NCBI GenBank assembly: GCA_963809795.1 | Contig: CAWELN010000006.1 | Span: 62,001-126,000 of the forward strand | Direction of reading: 5' to 3' | Length of the DNA stretch: 64,000 nt | From: DASUAS01 sp963809795 | GTDB taxonomy: Bacteria > Actinomycetota > Acidimicrobiia > IMCC26256 > DASPTH01 | Shown: in pieces, positions 1-8,500 of the stretch | Layout: the number at the start of each line of letters is the position of its first letter | How positions within the stretch are numbered: position 1 is the stretch's first letter | The notes under the pieces: model-generated | Databases searched by the model: none | The model's input: the letters and a program-made list of their open reading frames with translations, nothing else | What the model was told of the DNA's origin: nothing | Made by a program: the position numbers and the translations under genes

Positions 1-1758
1 AGCAACCCGGGTGTCGAGGATCACGAGCTCTACCGTTGGCAGCTCGATGCGCTCGTGAGCTGGCTGCAGTGCGGGCGTCGGGGTGTGATCGAGGCGGTCA
101 CGGGTTCGGGCAAGACCGACGTGGCGATCGCCGCCGCGGCTGATGCGTTGCGGAGGCGGCGCTTCGTGCTCGTCGTCGTCCCCTCACGCGTCCTGATGGA
201 GCAGTGGCACGGCCGGCTCACGGCTGCACTGCCTGACTCTCGGATCGGACGGTTGGGCGATAGCGGTAGTGACAGTCCGAAAACGTGCGATGTGCTCGTC
301 GCCACTCGCCACTCGGCGGCGGCCTCCAAACCCGTACCGCCTGACGGGGCCGGGGGACTGCTGATCGCCGACGAATGTCATGGTCTGGGTGGCAGGACTC
401 TGCGGCGGGCGATGCTGCCCCAGTACGAGGAACGCCTCGGCCTCACGGCGACGCTGGAACGCAGCGACGACGGGGTGGCCGAGCTCCTCTTACCGTATTT
501 CGGGGGCATCTGCCACCGTTACGGCTTCGAGCAGGCCATCAACGATGGGGTGTGCGCGCCGCCACGGGTGGCGTTCGTCGGGGTCGAGTTGTCCGTCGAC
601 GAACGGGCCGAGTACACCGAAACGGAACAGCGGCTCGTGAACGCTCGCGTTCTTCTCCGCGCGGTGAAAGGGATGCCACTCGAGCCGTTCGGCGATTTCC
701 TCGCCGGGGTCGCGCATCTCGCCGAGCATGATGCCGGGGCTGACGGCCGCGCCGCTCGCGAGTACCTCGAGGCGTTCTCCAGGCGCCGTGACGTCGTGGC
801 GCAGTGTCGTGGCAAGTACGAACTGCTCGGCACTCTTGCGCAGGCCATCCGGGATGCCGACGGCGCCCTGATCTTCACCGAGACCGTGCGCGCCGCCAAC
901 CATGCCATCAACCGGCTCGATCCGCTGGTGTCGATCGATCTCATCACCGGGTCGACGGCACGGCGTCAACGCCGCGAGATCCTCGACGATCTCCGCGTCC
1001 GCAGACTCGACGCCGTAGCGGCCCCTCGTGTGCTCGATGAAGGCGTCGATGTACCAGACGCCAATCTTGGCATCGTCATGAGCGCGAGCAGGACGCGACG
1101 CCAGATGATCCAGAGGATGGGCCGAGTGCTGCGCCGCAAACGACCCGGAGTCGCAGCACGCCTCGTGATCATGTTCGCCACGGACACGACGGAAGACCCC
1201 ACGAATCGCACGGAACGAGACGGGTTCCTCGACGAGATCGAGCGGATCTCGGAGGAGACCGGAATCTTCGACCGCGCACAACGCGAGGCACTCGACACCT
1301 TTCTCGCCGCACCGGGTCCGGAATTCGTTCCCGAACCCGAGCACCTCGAGCCGTTCGAGCACGCCGCGGCGGCGGCGCGAGCGCGAAGTCGGGCGCTCGA
1401 TGGAGTGGTCGACGCGCTGGCCGCGGAGCTCGGGGTCGAGAGTGCGTACGCGTTCCTGAGCTTCGCGCACGGAGATCGTACGAACCCGGCACGCGAAGTG
1501 GCGATCAGCCGGCTCGGCGCCGCGCTTCCCCCACCCAGAGCCGACGCGCCGTATCTCGAGCGCGAACTCGCGACGTTGCCGCTGATCGCCAAGCCGAGAG
1601 TCAAGCCCAGACCGTTGTCGACCGGAACGGCACCGCTCGAGATTGCACGCGTCGGGTCCGAATGGCGAATCAGCTGCACCGGCTGTGGTGAATCCTCACC
1701 AACCGTCCAGTTCCGCTGGCAGGTCCTCGACCAAACGGTCGCCTGTCTTTGTGAATGA
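1..1758 (+). CDS. DEAD/DEAH-type superfamily 2 helicase, 5' end outside the window
   Basis: The frame is open from the first base, so the true start lies upstream; 585 residues are visible. It is an ATP-dependent DNA or RNA translocase of superfamily 2, of the XPB/DEAD-like restriction-helicase type. Visible motifs, in window residue numbers, are a Q-motif-like YRWQLDAL, Walker A TGSGKT (34-39), DECH (124-127), motif III LTAT, a motif V region DEGVDVPDANLG and motif VI QRMGRVLRR. The C-terminus carries two cysteine pairs (CTGC and CLC) that could bind zinc. Its partner and substrate are not shown by context, because the next gene is a P450 after a 143-base gap. The long open frames on the opposite strand here are shadows. 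Helicase identity is firm; the specific role (repair or defence) is unknown. Confidence 0.9.
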   Translation, partial: SNPGVEDHELYRWQLDALVSWLQCGRRGVIEAVTGSGKTDVAIAAAADALRRRRFVLVVVPSRVLMEQWHGRLTAALPDSRIGRLGDSGSDSPKTCDVLVATRHSAAASKPVPPDGAGGLLIADECHGLGGRTLRRAMLPQYEERLGLTATLERSDDGVAELLLPYFGGICHRYGFEQAINDGVCAPPRVAFVGVELSVDERAEYTETEQRLVNARVLLRAVKGMPLEPFGDFLAGVAHLAEHDAGADGRAAREYLEAFSRRRDVVAQCRGKYELLGTLAQAIRDADGALIFTETVRAANHAINRLDPLVSIDLITGSTARRQRREILDDLRVRRLDAVAAPRVLDEGVDVPDANLGIVMSASRTRRQMIQRMGRVLRRKRPGVAARLVIMFATDTTEDPTNRTERDGFLDEIERISEETGIFDRAQREALDTFLAAPGPEFVPEPEHLEPFEHAAAAARARSRALDGVVDALAAELGVESAYAFLSFAHGDRTNPAREVAISRLGAALPPPRADAPYLERELATLPLIAKPRVKPRPLSTGTAPLEIARVGSEWRISCTGCGESSPTVQFRWQVLDQTVACLCE

Positions 1759-1901
1759 ACTTGCCGCGCACCTGCTCGACGATGCCTTGCCATCGGGGGG
1801 CGAGTGCGACAAGCTCAGCCTCGAGAGACCTGAAGTCGTAGGAGACACCGAATGTCGGGTCCGACACCGACACCTGGTGCGACCGTAGCGGAGGTGCCCG
1901 A

Positions 1902-3053
1902 ATGGTGCTCTCGACTCCGCAGTTCGTATACGACCCGTCCACGCTCGAGTTCCAGGAGCACATCTGGGACGTGTATCGGACGCTGCGCGACGAGTACCCG
2001 GTGTACGTCGACGAGGCCAGGCAGCAGTACGTGCTGTCACGCTTCGACGACGTGTGGCGTGCGGTGAACGACTGGGAGTCGTTCTCGAGCGTGGTCGAGG
2101 AGGCGGGCAACTTCCTGCCGCAGATGATCTACATGGATCCGGTCCGCCACACCCAGCTGCGCGCCCTGGTATCCCGCGCGTTCACCCCGAAGCGGGTGGC
2201 CGAGATCGAGCCCCTGACCCGCAGCATCGCACGCGACCTCGTCGACGGCATCGCCGCCCGCGGTCGTTGCGACCTGCAACACGACTATGCCGCCGTCCTC
2301 CCGAGCATGGTGATCGGCAAGATGATCGGCGTACCCGACGAGCACATCGACGCCTTCCGGAGCTGGACCGACTCCTTCCTCGAGATCCAGGGCCCGCAGG
2401 ACTACCTCGACTCACTCGGGAAGTGCTACGAGCTCTTCGCGGAGCTGCTGGCCGAGCGTCGCCGCGCTCCGCGCGACGACCTGATGAGCGCGCTCCTCGC
2501 GGCCGAGGTCGAAGGCCAGCGCCTGCGCGAGGAGGAGCTGCTCGGGTTCTGCTTCCTGTTGGTGCTCGCGGGCAACGACACCACCGCGAGCCTCATCGGC
2601 ACCGGTGCCGTGCTGCTCGCGACGGATCCGGAGCAACGCGCCGCGCTCGTGCGCGACCCGTCGTCGTGGGCGAACGCGGTCGAGGAGATCAACCGCCTCG
2701 AGTCACCCGCGCAGGTCCTGCCCCGCACGACGACATGTGACGTCGAGCTGCACGGCACCGTGATCCCGTCGGGATCGCGGGTGATGCTCGTCTGGGGCTC
2801 GGCGAATCACGACGAGCGCCAATTCCCCGATCCGGAGCGGTTCGACATCGGCCGCGAGATCACGAAGCACCTCGCCTTCGGCCACGGCGCGCACTACTGC
2901 CTCGGCGCCAACCTGGCTCGTCTCGAGGCACGCGTCGCGTTCGAGGAGTTGCACGTGCGCCTTCCCGACTACGAGCTCGAGGGGACCCCGCGTCGGATCA
3001 CGTCAATTTGGGCCCGAGCGTACGGCGAGGTACCGCTGCGCTTCACCGCGTGA
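1902..3053 (+). CDS. Cytochrome P450 monooxygenase
   Basis: A 383-residue soluble bacterial P450, which would insert one oxygen atom from O2 into an organic substrate using electrons from a ferredoxin. It has the I-helix motif AGNDTT (223-228), the ExxR pair E262/R265, and a heme loop FGHGAHYCLG with Cys333 as the thiolate ligand. The ATG at 1902 is chosen because GGAGG lies 7 bases upstream and the N-terminus matches the normal family length. No ferredoxin or reductase gene is adjacent. The gene is convergent with the NTF2-like gene, with only 5 bases between the stop codons. The substrate is unknown, although the many CoA catabolic genes nearby suggest hydrophobic carbon compounds. Confidence 0.95.
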   Translation: MVLSTPQFVYDPSTLEFQEHIWDVYRTLRDEYPVYVDEARQQYVLSRFDDVWRAVNDWESFSSVVEEAGNFLPQMIYMDPVRHTQLRALVSRAFTPKRVAEIEPLTRSIARDLVDGIAARGRCDLQHDYAAVLPSMVIGKMIGVPDEHIDAFRSWTDSFLEIQGPQDYLDSLGKCYELFAELLAERRRAPRDDLMSALLAAEVEGQRLREEELLGFCFLLVLAGNDTTASLIGTGAVLLATDPEQRAALVRDPSSWANAVEEINRLESPAQVLPRTTTCDVELHGTVIPSGSRVMLVWGSANHDERQFPDPERFDIGREITKHLAFGHGAHYCLGANLARLEARVAFEELHVRLPDYELEGTPRRITSIWARAYGEVPLRFTA

Positions 3054-3058
3054 TCCTG

Positions 3059-3940
3059 TCACGCCGACTCCTCGAGCCCGTACCCGAAGGTTCCCTCGAA
3101 CTTCCCGTCGCGCACCGGATGGACCGCGACCAGGCGTCGCAGTTGCCCGCCGTCGGCGGCGGTCGCGGCATCGATCACGGCGAGGTACTCGGCGAACACG
3201 TACCACTCGGTCGTGACGCGGCCCAGGACGGTGACGTCACGGGTACCGGCGAAGAGCGTCGCGAGCGCCTCGGCGGAAGCAGTGCCGTCGTGGGATTCGA
3301 AGCGCGCCGCTGCACCGGCGCCGTCGATGCGCACCGCGAGTTGATGGTCGGGCGAGACGAGGGCGCGCACATCACCGGCACGCAATCCCTCGACGAACCG
3401 GTCGAGGAGCGCGGAGTGCTCCAGCTCGGCGACCGGAAGGTATGCAAGCGGGCCCGTCGGAGTTGTCGGCGCCGGGACTCGCCCGGCGATCACATCGTCG
3501 AATGGGTAGCGCGTGAGCGCGATCTCACCCCGGATACCGTCCGCCGCCGTCGGGAACAACACCGCCGACTGCACGACGAACTCCGCGTCGCCCACTGGGA
3601 CGGTGCCGATGGCGCCCGTCTGGCGGAGTGTCGCCGCGCTCTCGTTGAACACGTACCAATCGGCGACGAGTTGCTTGAGCTGGTTCGATCCGAGAACGAC
3701 ATAGCCTTCGCTTCGCTCTGCGTAGTACGCCGTCACATCAGCGGTGCCCTCGACGACCGCGAGCGTGAGACCGGTTGGCAACCGGTCAGGCAGCGGGAAC
3801 CACGGATCGGCCGACACCGTCGACATGATCACGTCGGTCCGCGTGTCGACCTCCGCGGCGATGTGCGCGCGGACGACATCGAGCGCGCGGCCGCGGGGGC
3901 CGACTCGCGCCACCCAATCCTTCCCTGCCCACGTGAGCAT
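3059..3940 (-). CDS. NTF2/SnoaL-like fold protein, apparently two tandem domains
   Basis: The 293-residue protein is read from the ATG at 3940, which has AAGGGAG about 8 bases upstream; the same frame stays open far upstream but without protein-like content. Two halves each contain a W/Y-Y-V-F motif (WYVFNESA, then WYVFAEYL) and an HP..DGKF-type C-terminal strand, as in SnoaL-like or NTF2-like domains. Such folds serve as small hydrolases, isomerases, cyclases or ligand-binding modules. There is no signal peptide or membrane segment. No specific reaction can be assigned. The gene is convergent with the P450 and divergent from the broken lipoprotein gene. Confidence 0.7.
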   Translation of the reverse strand: MLTWAGKDWVARVGPRGRALDVVRAHIAAEVDTRTDVIMSTVSADPWFPLPDRLPTGLTLAVVEGTADVTAYYAERSEGYVVLGSNQLKQLVADWYVFNESAATLRQTGAIGTVPVGDAEFVVQSAVLFPTAADGIRGEIALTRYPFDDVIAGRVPAPTTPTGPLAYLPVAELEHSALLDRFVEGLRAGDVRALVSPDHQLAVRIDGAGAAARFESHDGTASAEALATLFAGTRDVTVLGRVTTEWYVFAEYLAVIDAATAADGGQLRRLVAVHPVRDGKFEGTFGYGLEESA

Positions 3941-4417
3941 GGCGGTCTCCCTTCGGTCCAGACCGAGGAGCGCCGCGCCGTTGTCGTGCATGGTGCACCG
4001 GCATCGACGTCGTACGGACGGCACGGGCCGGCCGCCGCGACTCACCGGCCCATTCCTCGACCATCCAGTCGTTCTACCCGGAGACACGGGCGAGTGCGAG
4101 CTCCCAGGCAGCCCACCAACCAGTCGGCCTCGTCGACCCACCGGTCGGTCGTCGGACCGTCCGGCCCGTGCGGAAGACCGGTGTCCGAGGGAGCCGGCCC
4201 GGGCGGGAGCCCCGGAGAGCGAGCGCGGAGGAATTCGGGAGTCCGGCTCGTAGTCTTCGATTCGACATTCGTGGCTACCGGAACCGAGTCGATGACTGAC
4301 TGGCCGTCTGGATCGCAGCGCAGCGATCACCTCGTAGCAGGGAAGTCCGCCCCCAGAGGCGGGGCGCGGCGCGCCGAGCGCCCGGCGCCGACGAATCGCA
4401 GGCGTTCCCGCCGCCGT
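3941..4417. other. 477-base divergent intergenic region without a convincing gene
   Basis: Long frames run through this stretch on both strands, but their translations are Arg/Pro/Gly-rich with no recognisable domain, as expected from GC-rich non-coding DNA. It must hold the promoters of the minus-strand NTF2-like gene and of the plus-strand lipoprotein gene. A GC-rich inverted repeat (CGCCCC...GGGGCG) occurs near 4346-4366. I see no tRNA, riboswitch or clear operator. Confidence 0.5.
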
Positions 4418-5177
4418 ATGACCGGTGTGCACCTCGCCGGGTGTGCCGTGCTCGGTGCGGTGATCGTCGTCGTCGGTCTCGTCGGTGTGCGCCGCCGCCG
4501 ACGTTCCCACCAGCGGGCCTTCTCCGCGCGGCACCGCCTCCACGGTGTCGGACGCGTCCCAAGGGCCCGCGGGGAGGCCGACGTCGCTGCCGGCCCTCTT
4601 GGTCCAGCCCCGTGACACCACGAGTGCGCTGTCCGTCCACCTGTTGCCCGGTGGTGACCAGGTCAAGGGTCAGCCCACCCTCGACCTGTGCAACCAGACG
4701 TACCCGAGCGAGTCGCTTCGCACTGCGCGGCTGCAAGATGTCGCGACCGACAGTTCGGGAAACGCGGTCTTGAGCACCGAAGCAGTGCTCTACCGGAACG
4801 CGGCTGCGACAAAGCAGGCGTTGAAGGAACTGCGTCACGTTGCCAAGTCTTGTCCGAAGGGGCCCCTCGCCGATCCGGAGGACGGCTCGACGACGACGAC
4901 GACATTCCACTCGACCCCTGACACGGATTGGCCTCAGACGAACTCGGTCGAGCGCGAGGCCTTCAGCGTGACCACCACCGATGCCAACGGCAAGAGCGCG
5001 GACTCTCTGGCGGTGTACCTGCGGCGAGGCCGGGTCCTGCTCGGCGTCTACTTCTCGAAACCCGATGGTGAGCAACCCCCGATCGACGGGCGCACGAAGC
5101 CCGCCGACATCGTGAGTGGGTTCGCAACCAGGATTGCTCAGCTTCCCGCGAGCTTCGTCGCGGATCCGCCGCGCTGA
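4418..5177 (+). pseudogene. Lipoprotein with PknH-sensor-like domain, frameshifted at the lipobox
   Basis: From the ATG at 4418 the first frame gives an Arg-preceded hydrophobic signal sequence ending GLVG, then runs out of frame into poly-Arg. The mature protein continues in the +1 frame from about 4488, beginning C-A-A-A-D. Skipping one base (the G at 4487) gives a perfect lipobox L-V-G-C, so the intact gene would be a secreted lipoprotein of about 250 residues. The mature part has two conserved cysteines (LDLCNQTYPSE and KSCPKG) and the spacing of actinobacterial PknH-like extracellular sensor domains, in which such cysteines form a disulfide. No clear ribosome-binding site precedes 4418. 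Either the gene is decayed or the consensus has one extra base. The domain assignment is by resemblance only. Confidence 0.65.
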
Positions 5178-5310
5178 CCGGAAGCAGGCGGTCGCAGGCG
5201 CGGCACGCGTGGTTGTTTGCGCTGGTGGTCGCCGGGTAGGCCCATCGCCGCGCCCGTGCGCGAGCACGATCACCGTGCCGCGGGAACCCAGTTGAGAGGA
5301 GAATGTCTGG

Positions 5311-5547
5311 TTGGACGTCGCGGAACTCCGTGTGGCGATGGATGCCGCACGGCCTCTGGACAAGCTGCCATCCCCGGAACAACGGAAGAGAATTCGCTCA
5401 GCGGCTGGGGTGACGCTGGAACAAGCGGCGACGGCAATGGGGATCTCTCGGGCGAGACTGGAGCAGTGGGAGGATCGAGTCTCTCCACGAGCGCGTGCGT
5501 CGTTCACGTACCGCAAGTTGCTCGCGGTGCTGGCAGGAATGAGCTAG
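5311..5547 (+). CDS. Small XRE-like helix-turn-helix protein
   Basis: A 78-residue protein read from a TTG at 5311, chosen because GAGAGGAGA lies 8 bases upstream; an ATG at 5335 is the alternative. Residues about 30-55 (VTLEQAATAMGISRARLEQWE) match a Cro/XRE-type helix-turn-helix, which would bind DNA as a dimer. It has no ligand or protease domain. It follows the broken lipoprotein by 133 bases and is convergent with the SMP-30 gene. Its target is unknown. It resembles small mobile-element or stand-alone regulators, but nothing else mobile is nearby. Confidence 0.7.
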   Translation: MDVAELRVAMDAARPLDKLPSPEQRKRIRSAAGVTLEQAATAMGISRARLEQWEDRVSPRARASFTYRKLLAVLAGMS

Positions 5548-5566
5548 TTGTCCGCCAATGGGCGGG

Positions 5567-6421
5567 CTAGGGGCGGCCGGCGTGGGGCACGTCGACGTGC
5601 ACCATGCGCACCTCGCCGGTGCGCTTGGCGACCTGCTCCTGGGCGTTCTCGACCCCGGCCCACTCGGCGAGCATGAGAAAGAGCGTCTGGCCATCGGGCC
5701 CGCCGAGCATGGTCGCGAACAGGTCCTTCTCGACCGGGATGCGTTCGATGATCTCGCCGCCTTCGCGTACTCGTGCGGCCGAGCGCGTCTGCGGGTCGTG
5801 GGTCCAGATGCAGCCCTCCGCGTCGAGGCAGATGCCGTCGGGCCCGATGCCCTCGGCCCACACGCGACGGTGGACGAGACCGCCGTCGGGCGCGACGTCA
5901 AACGCGAGCAGTCGTCCGGTGAACGACTCCGACAGGATCAGCGTCGAGCCGTCCGGCGTGATCACCATGCCATTCGGGAACGCGATGCCGTCGACCACCC
6001 GACGAGCTGCGCCGTCGGGCGTCACCAGCGCGACGATGCCGGGCGGCGCCGATGGCTGCCCGCCGCCCATGAAGTCGAAGTTGATGCTGTTCACGTAGGC
6101 GTTGCCGTTGGCGTCGACGACGATCTCGGCCCAGCCCCCGCCCGCGATCGGGCCGAGATCGGCGTGCCGTACCCGGGTCCCGTCGGGCTCTTCGCGCAGG
6201 AGCTCGGGTCCGGTGAGCAACATGCGGCCGTCGGGCAGCCACTCGGTCGCCCAGCCGAACCCGGCCGGGGCGCGGCCGACCACCTCCGACGTGCCGTCGA
6301 GGTCAACGGCGATGATCTCCCCGGCGCCCCAGTGCGAGAACCAGAGGCGATCGTCGTGCCAGCGGGGCGACTCCACGAAGGCGAGCCCGTCGAGCAACCG
6401 CGTCGTGTCTCGGGTGGCCAT
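5567..6421 (-). CDS. SMP-30/gluconolactonase family protein
   Basis: A 284-residue six-bladed beta-propeller of the SMP-30/regucalcin family, most members of which hydrolyse sugar or other lactones with one divalent metal ion. The metal-ligand glutamate is in E17-S-P-R-W, and the family motifs FPNGMVITPDG and DGICLDAEG are present. The ATG at 6421 is preferred over the longer open frame because GAGAGGAG lies about 8 bases upstream. It is divergent from a TetR gene, and the 79-base spacer carries two operator-like repeats, so it is probably the repressor's target. It is cytosolic. The substrate is unknown. Confidence 0.88.
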   Translation of the reverse strand: MATRDTTRLLDGLAFVESPRWHDDRLWFSHWGAGEIIAVDLDGTSEVVGRAPAGFGWATEWLPDGRMLLTGPELLREEPDGTRVRHADLGPIAGGGWAEIVVDANGNAYVNSINFDFMGGGQPSAPPGIVALVTPDGAARRVVDGIAFPNGMVITPDGSTLILSESFTGRLLAFDVAPDGGLVHRRVWAEGIGPDGICLDAEGCIWTHDPQTRSAARVREGGEIIERIPVEKDLFATMLGGPDGQTLFLMLAEWAGVENAQEQVAKRTGEVRMVHVDVPHAGRP

Positions 6422-6446
6422 CCTCTGGCTCCTCTCTACTGACGGA

Positions 6447-6490
6447 ACTAGACCGTACAGTACTACCAATCACACTGGACCGTCCAGTAC
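6447..6490. promoter_or_regulatory. Two TetR-type operator sites in the SMP-30/TetR divergent promoter
   Basis: Site 2 (6474-6488) is a perfect inverted repeat ACTGGAC-C-GTCCAGT. Site 1 (6447-6461) is an imperfect copy, ACTAGACCGTACAGT. The core GACCGT(A/C)CAGTAC is directly repeated with a 27-base period (6451-6463 and 6478-6490). Site 2 abuts a TACCGT -10 box at 6488-6493, which is 7 bases before the TetR ATG, so the repressor would block its own leaderless transcript as well as the lactonase gene. Binding is inferred from position and symmetry. Confidence 0.75.
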
Positions 6491-6500
6491 CGTGTTCGGC

Positions 6501-7160
6501 ATGGCGATGGACGACGGCGACCGGCAGTCGACGCGCAAGCGCACGGCGATCGTCGACGCCGCGACCACGACGTTCCTGCACAAGGGCTACCTGGGCACGA
6601 GCATGGACGAGATCGCCGCGCTCGCAGGCGTCTCGAAGCAGACCGTCTACAAGCACTTCGCCGACAAGGAGCGCCTCTTCTCCGAGGTCGTCATCAGCAC
6701 GGTCAACGAGGCGAGCGACCCCGTGCACGCCGAGGTGCTCCAGCTGCGCGACAGCGGCGACCTGGAAGCCGACCTGCGCGACCTGGCGCGCCGGCAGCTC
6801 ACGCTCGTGCTGCAGCCGAAGCTGATGCAGCTGCGCCGGCTGGTGATCGCGGAGTCGCCGCGCTTCCCCGAGCTCGGCCGCACGTTCTACGAGCAGGGGC
6901 CCGGCCGTACCATCACCGCGCTGGCGGCCACGTTCGAGCGACTCGCCGCGCGCGGCTTGCTCGTCGTCGACGACGCCGACCTCGCGGCGTCACAGTTCAA
7001 CTGGCTCGTGATGTCGGCGCCGATCAACCAGGCGATGCTGCTCGGAGGCGACGACGCGGTGACCAAGCGCGAGCTCGAGCGTCACGCCGACGACGGCGTG
7101 CGCACGTTCCTCGCCGCGTACGGCACGCGCAAGGGCCGAGCCGCGAAGGCGGCCCGCTGA
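6501..7160 (+). CDS. TetR/AcrR family transcriptional repressor
   Basis: A 219-residue protein. Residues about 33-60 hold the TetR helix-turn-helix (TSMDEIAALAGVSKQTVYKHF), and the rest is an all-helical ligand-binding domain ending in a basic tail. The ATG at 6501 lies 7 bases after a TACCGT -10 element and no Shine-Dalgarno is visible, so the mRNA is probably leaderless. It is divergent from the SMP-30 lactonase, and two operator-like sites lie between them. It therefore most likely represses itself and the lactonase until a small effector binds. The effector is unknown. Confidence 0.92.
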   Translation: MAMDDGDRQSTRKRTAIVDAATTTFLHKGYLGTSMDEIAALAGVSKQTVYKHFADKERLFSEVVISTVNEASDPVHAEVLQLRDSGDLEADLRDLARRQLTLVLQPKLMQLRRLVIAESPRFPELGRTFYEQGPGRTITALAATFERLAARGLLVVDDADLAASQFNWLVMSAPINQAMLLGGDDAVTKRELERHADDGVRTFLAAYGTRKGRAAKAAR

Positions 7161-7339
7161 TCGTCAGGCCACCCGCGGCCAGTCGTCGCGGAGCTCGGTG
7201 ATCGCGGCCTCGACGTCGATGCGATCCATCGGCCGTCGGGATCCGAGCCGGCCACGTCGGCCGTGGCCTACCGTTCGATCTCGGCCGAGCGACGGTCGCC
7301 TCTCGGCGTCATCGGCGCGATGAGACGAGGAGGGAGATC

Positions 7340-7375
7340 ATGGAGTTGGACGACGGTGGGAAGGACATCGCGTGA
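7340..7375 (+). other. 11-codon upstream ORF coupled to the binding-protein gene
   Basis: A short frame encoding MELDDGGKDIA begins at an ATG preceded closely by GAGGAGGGAG and ends in a TGA that overlaps the GTG start of the next gene (GTGA, 7372-7375). This is the arrangement of a translationally coupled leader peptide. It could equally be a relic of a lost upstream gene. The rest of the 7161-7371 gap holds no gene; on the minus strand a 21-codon frame starting MDRIDVEAA looks like a gene tail without support. Confidence 0.35.
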
Positions 7376-8445
7376 CGGCCCCGATGCGAGTCGGGGTCCT
7401 GCACGACATGGTGGAATCGACCGCGGACGAGACCGCCATGGTTGGACAGATGGACGCGTTCCTGCGGATGCCCATTGACGATCTCGTCCAACGCGGCCGG
7501 CTCGACCGCGAGGTCGAGTTCGTGCACGCCGCCGGGCTCGGGCTGCCCGTGGGCACTGCGTTCGCGATCGAGCGGGCGTTCGACGAGCTCGTCGCGCAGG
7601 GGGTGTTGCTGATCGTGGGTCCGGCGGTGGGGGACAACGCGCTCGTGGCCACGGTGCTCGCCGACGCGGCGCGGGTCCCGACGATCAACTGGGCGGGGAC
7701 CGAACGGGCGCGCAGCGAGTTCATGTTCCACCTCCAGGTGGGTTCGCACGAGGACGAGTCGGTGCTGCTGGCGCGGCATGTGCAGTCGCTCGGCGTCCAG
7801 CGGGTGGGCGTCGTCTTCGACCGTTCACCGATCGGGCGCCGCTACGCGTCGTTCTTCGAGTCGGAGTGCGAGACGCTCGGCGTCGGCGTGTCGACGCGCG
7901 TCTCGATCGCGCCGCTCGCCACCGACGCCACCGACGAGCTGGCGTCCGTGCGCGCGTCCGGGGCCGATGCCCTCGTCTACCTGGGACTCGGTCTCGTGGG
8001 TACCGCGGTCGCGCGGGCGCGGGCCGCAGCAGGGTGGGACGCGCCCGCCGCGATGAACACCGCCGGTTTGCGTGGCTACGACCCCGAGTACGCGCACGAG
8101 ATCGACGGCTGGGTGTACGTCGACATGGTCGCCGACGACAATCCGGTGCTCGCCGAGCTCCTCGCCCGCGTCGGCATGGATTCGGTGCCCGGGCTCTACG
8201 CCGCAGTCGGCTACGACCTCGGGATGCTCGTGGCCGAGGGTCTCGCTCGCGCGCCCGAGCTCACCCGCGAGGGGGTGCGCGACGGTCTGGAGCTGGTGAA
8301 GCTGGTGCCGTCGGCCGAGGGGCGGGCGGGGACGACCCTCGGGTTCGGGCACTGGGACCGCGGTGCGCTCCACGGCCCGTACCTCGTCCTGCGTCAGTGG
8401 CGCGACCGGAGGTCGTCGGAGGTCGGCACCGCGTCGACTGGTTGA
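7372..8445 (+). CDS. Type I periplasmic-binding-protein fold protein without a signal peptide
   Basis: The 357-residue protein matches the Leu/Ile/Val-binding family (Peripla_BP_6): an N-terminal Rossmann-like lobe starting MRVGVLHDM, the central IVGPAVGDNALVATV segment that contacts ligand in this family, and a second lobe with GVQRVGVVFD. The GTG at 7372 has GGGAAGG seven bases upstream. Unlike transport receptors it begins directly with the fold and has no signal peptide or lipobox, so it should be cytosolic. No ABC transporter permease or ATPase is adjacent. It may act as a small-molecule sensor, or be the receptor part of a decayed system. Confidence 0.8.
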   Translation: MTAPMRVGVLHDMVESTADETAMVGQMDAFLRMPIDDLVQRGRLDREVEFVHAAGLGLPVGTAFAIERAFDELVAQGVLLIVGPAVGDNALVATVLADAARVPTINWAGTERARSEFMFHLQVGSHEDESVLLARHVQSLGVQRVGVVFDRSPIGRRYASFFESECETLGVGVSTRVSIAPLATDATDELASVRASGADALVYLGLGLVGTAVARARAAAGWDAPAAMNTAGLRGYDPEYAHEIDGWVYVDMVADDNPVLAELLARVGMDSVPGLYAAVGYDLGMLVAEGLARAPELTREGVRDGLELVKLVPSAEGRAGTTLGFGHWDRGALHGPYLVLRQWRDRRSSEVGTASTG

Positions 8446-8500
8446 ACCGCCTGAGCCACGGCCAACACGTCGTGCGTCGAGGGTGCGTCGCGCGGGGGAG

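Noticed and set aside
3008..4615. A 535-codon plus-strand frame over the NTF2-like gene and the intergenic region
   Set aside because: Its translation is Arg/Pro-rich with no domain, and the opposite strand carries the NTF2-like domains with a good ribosome-binding site. It is a GC shadow, except for its last part, which holds the lipoprotein signal sequence.
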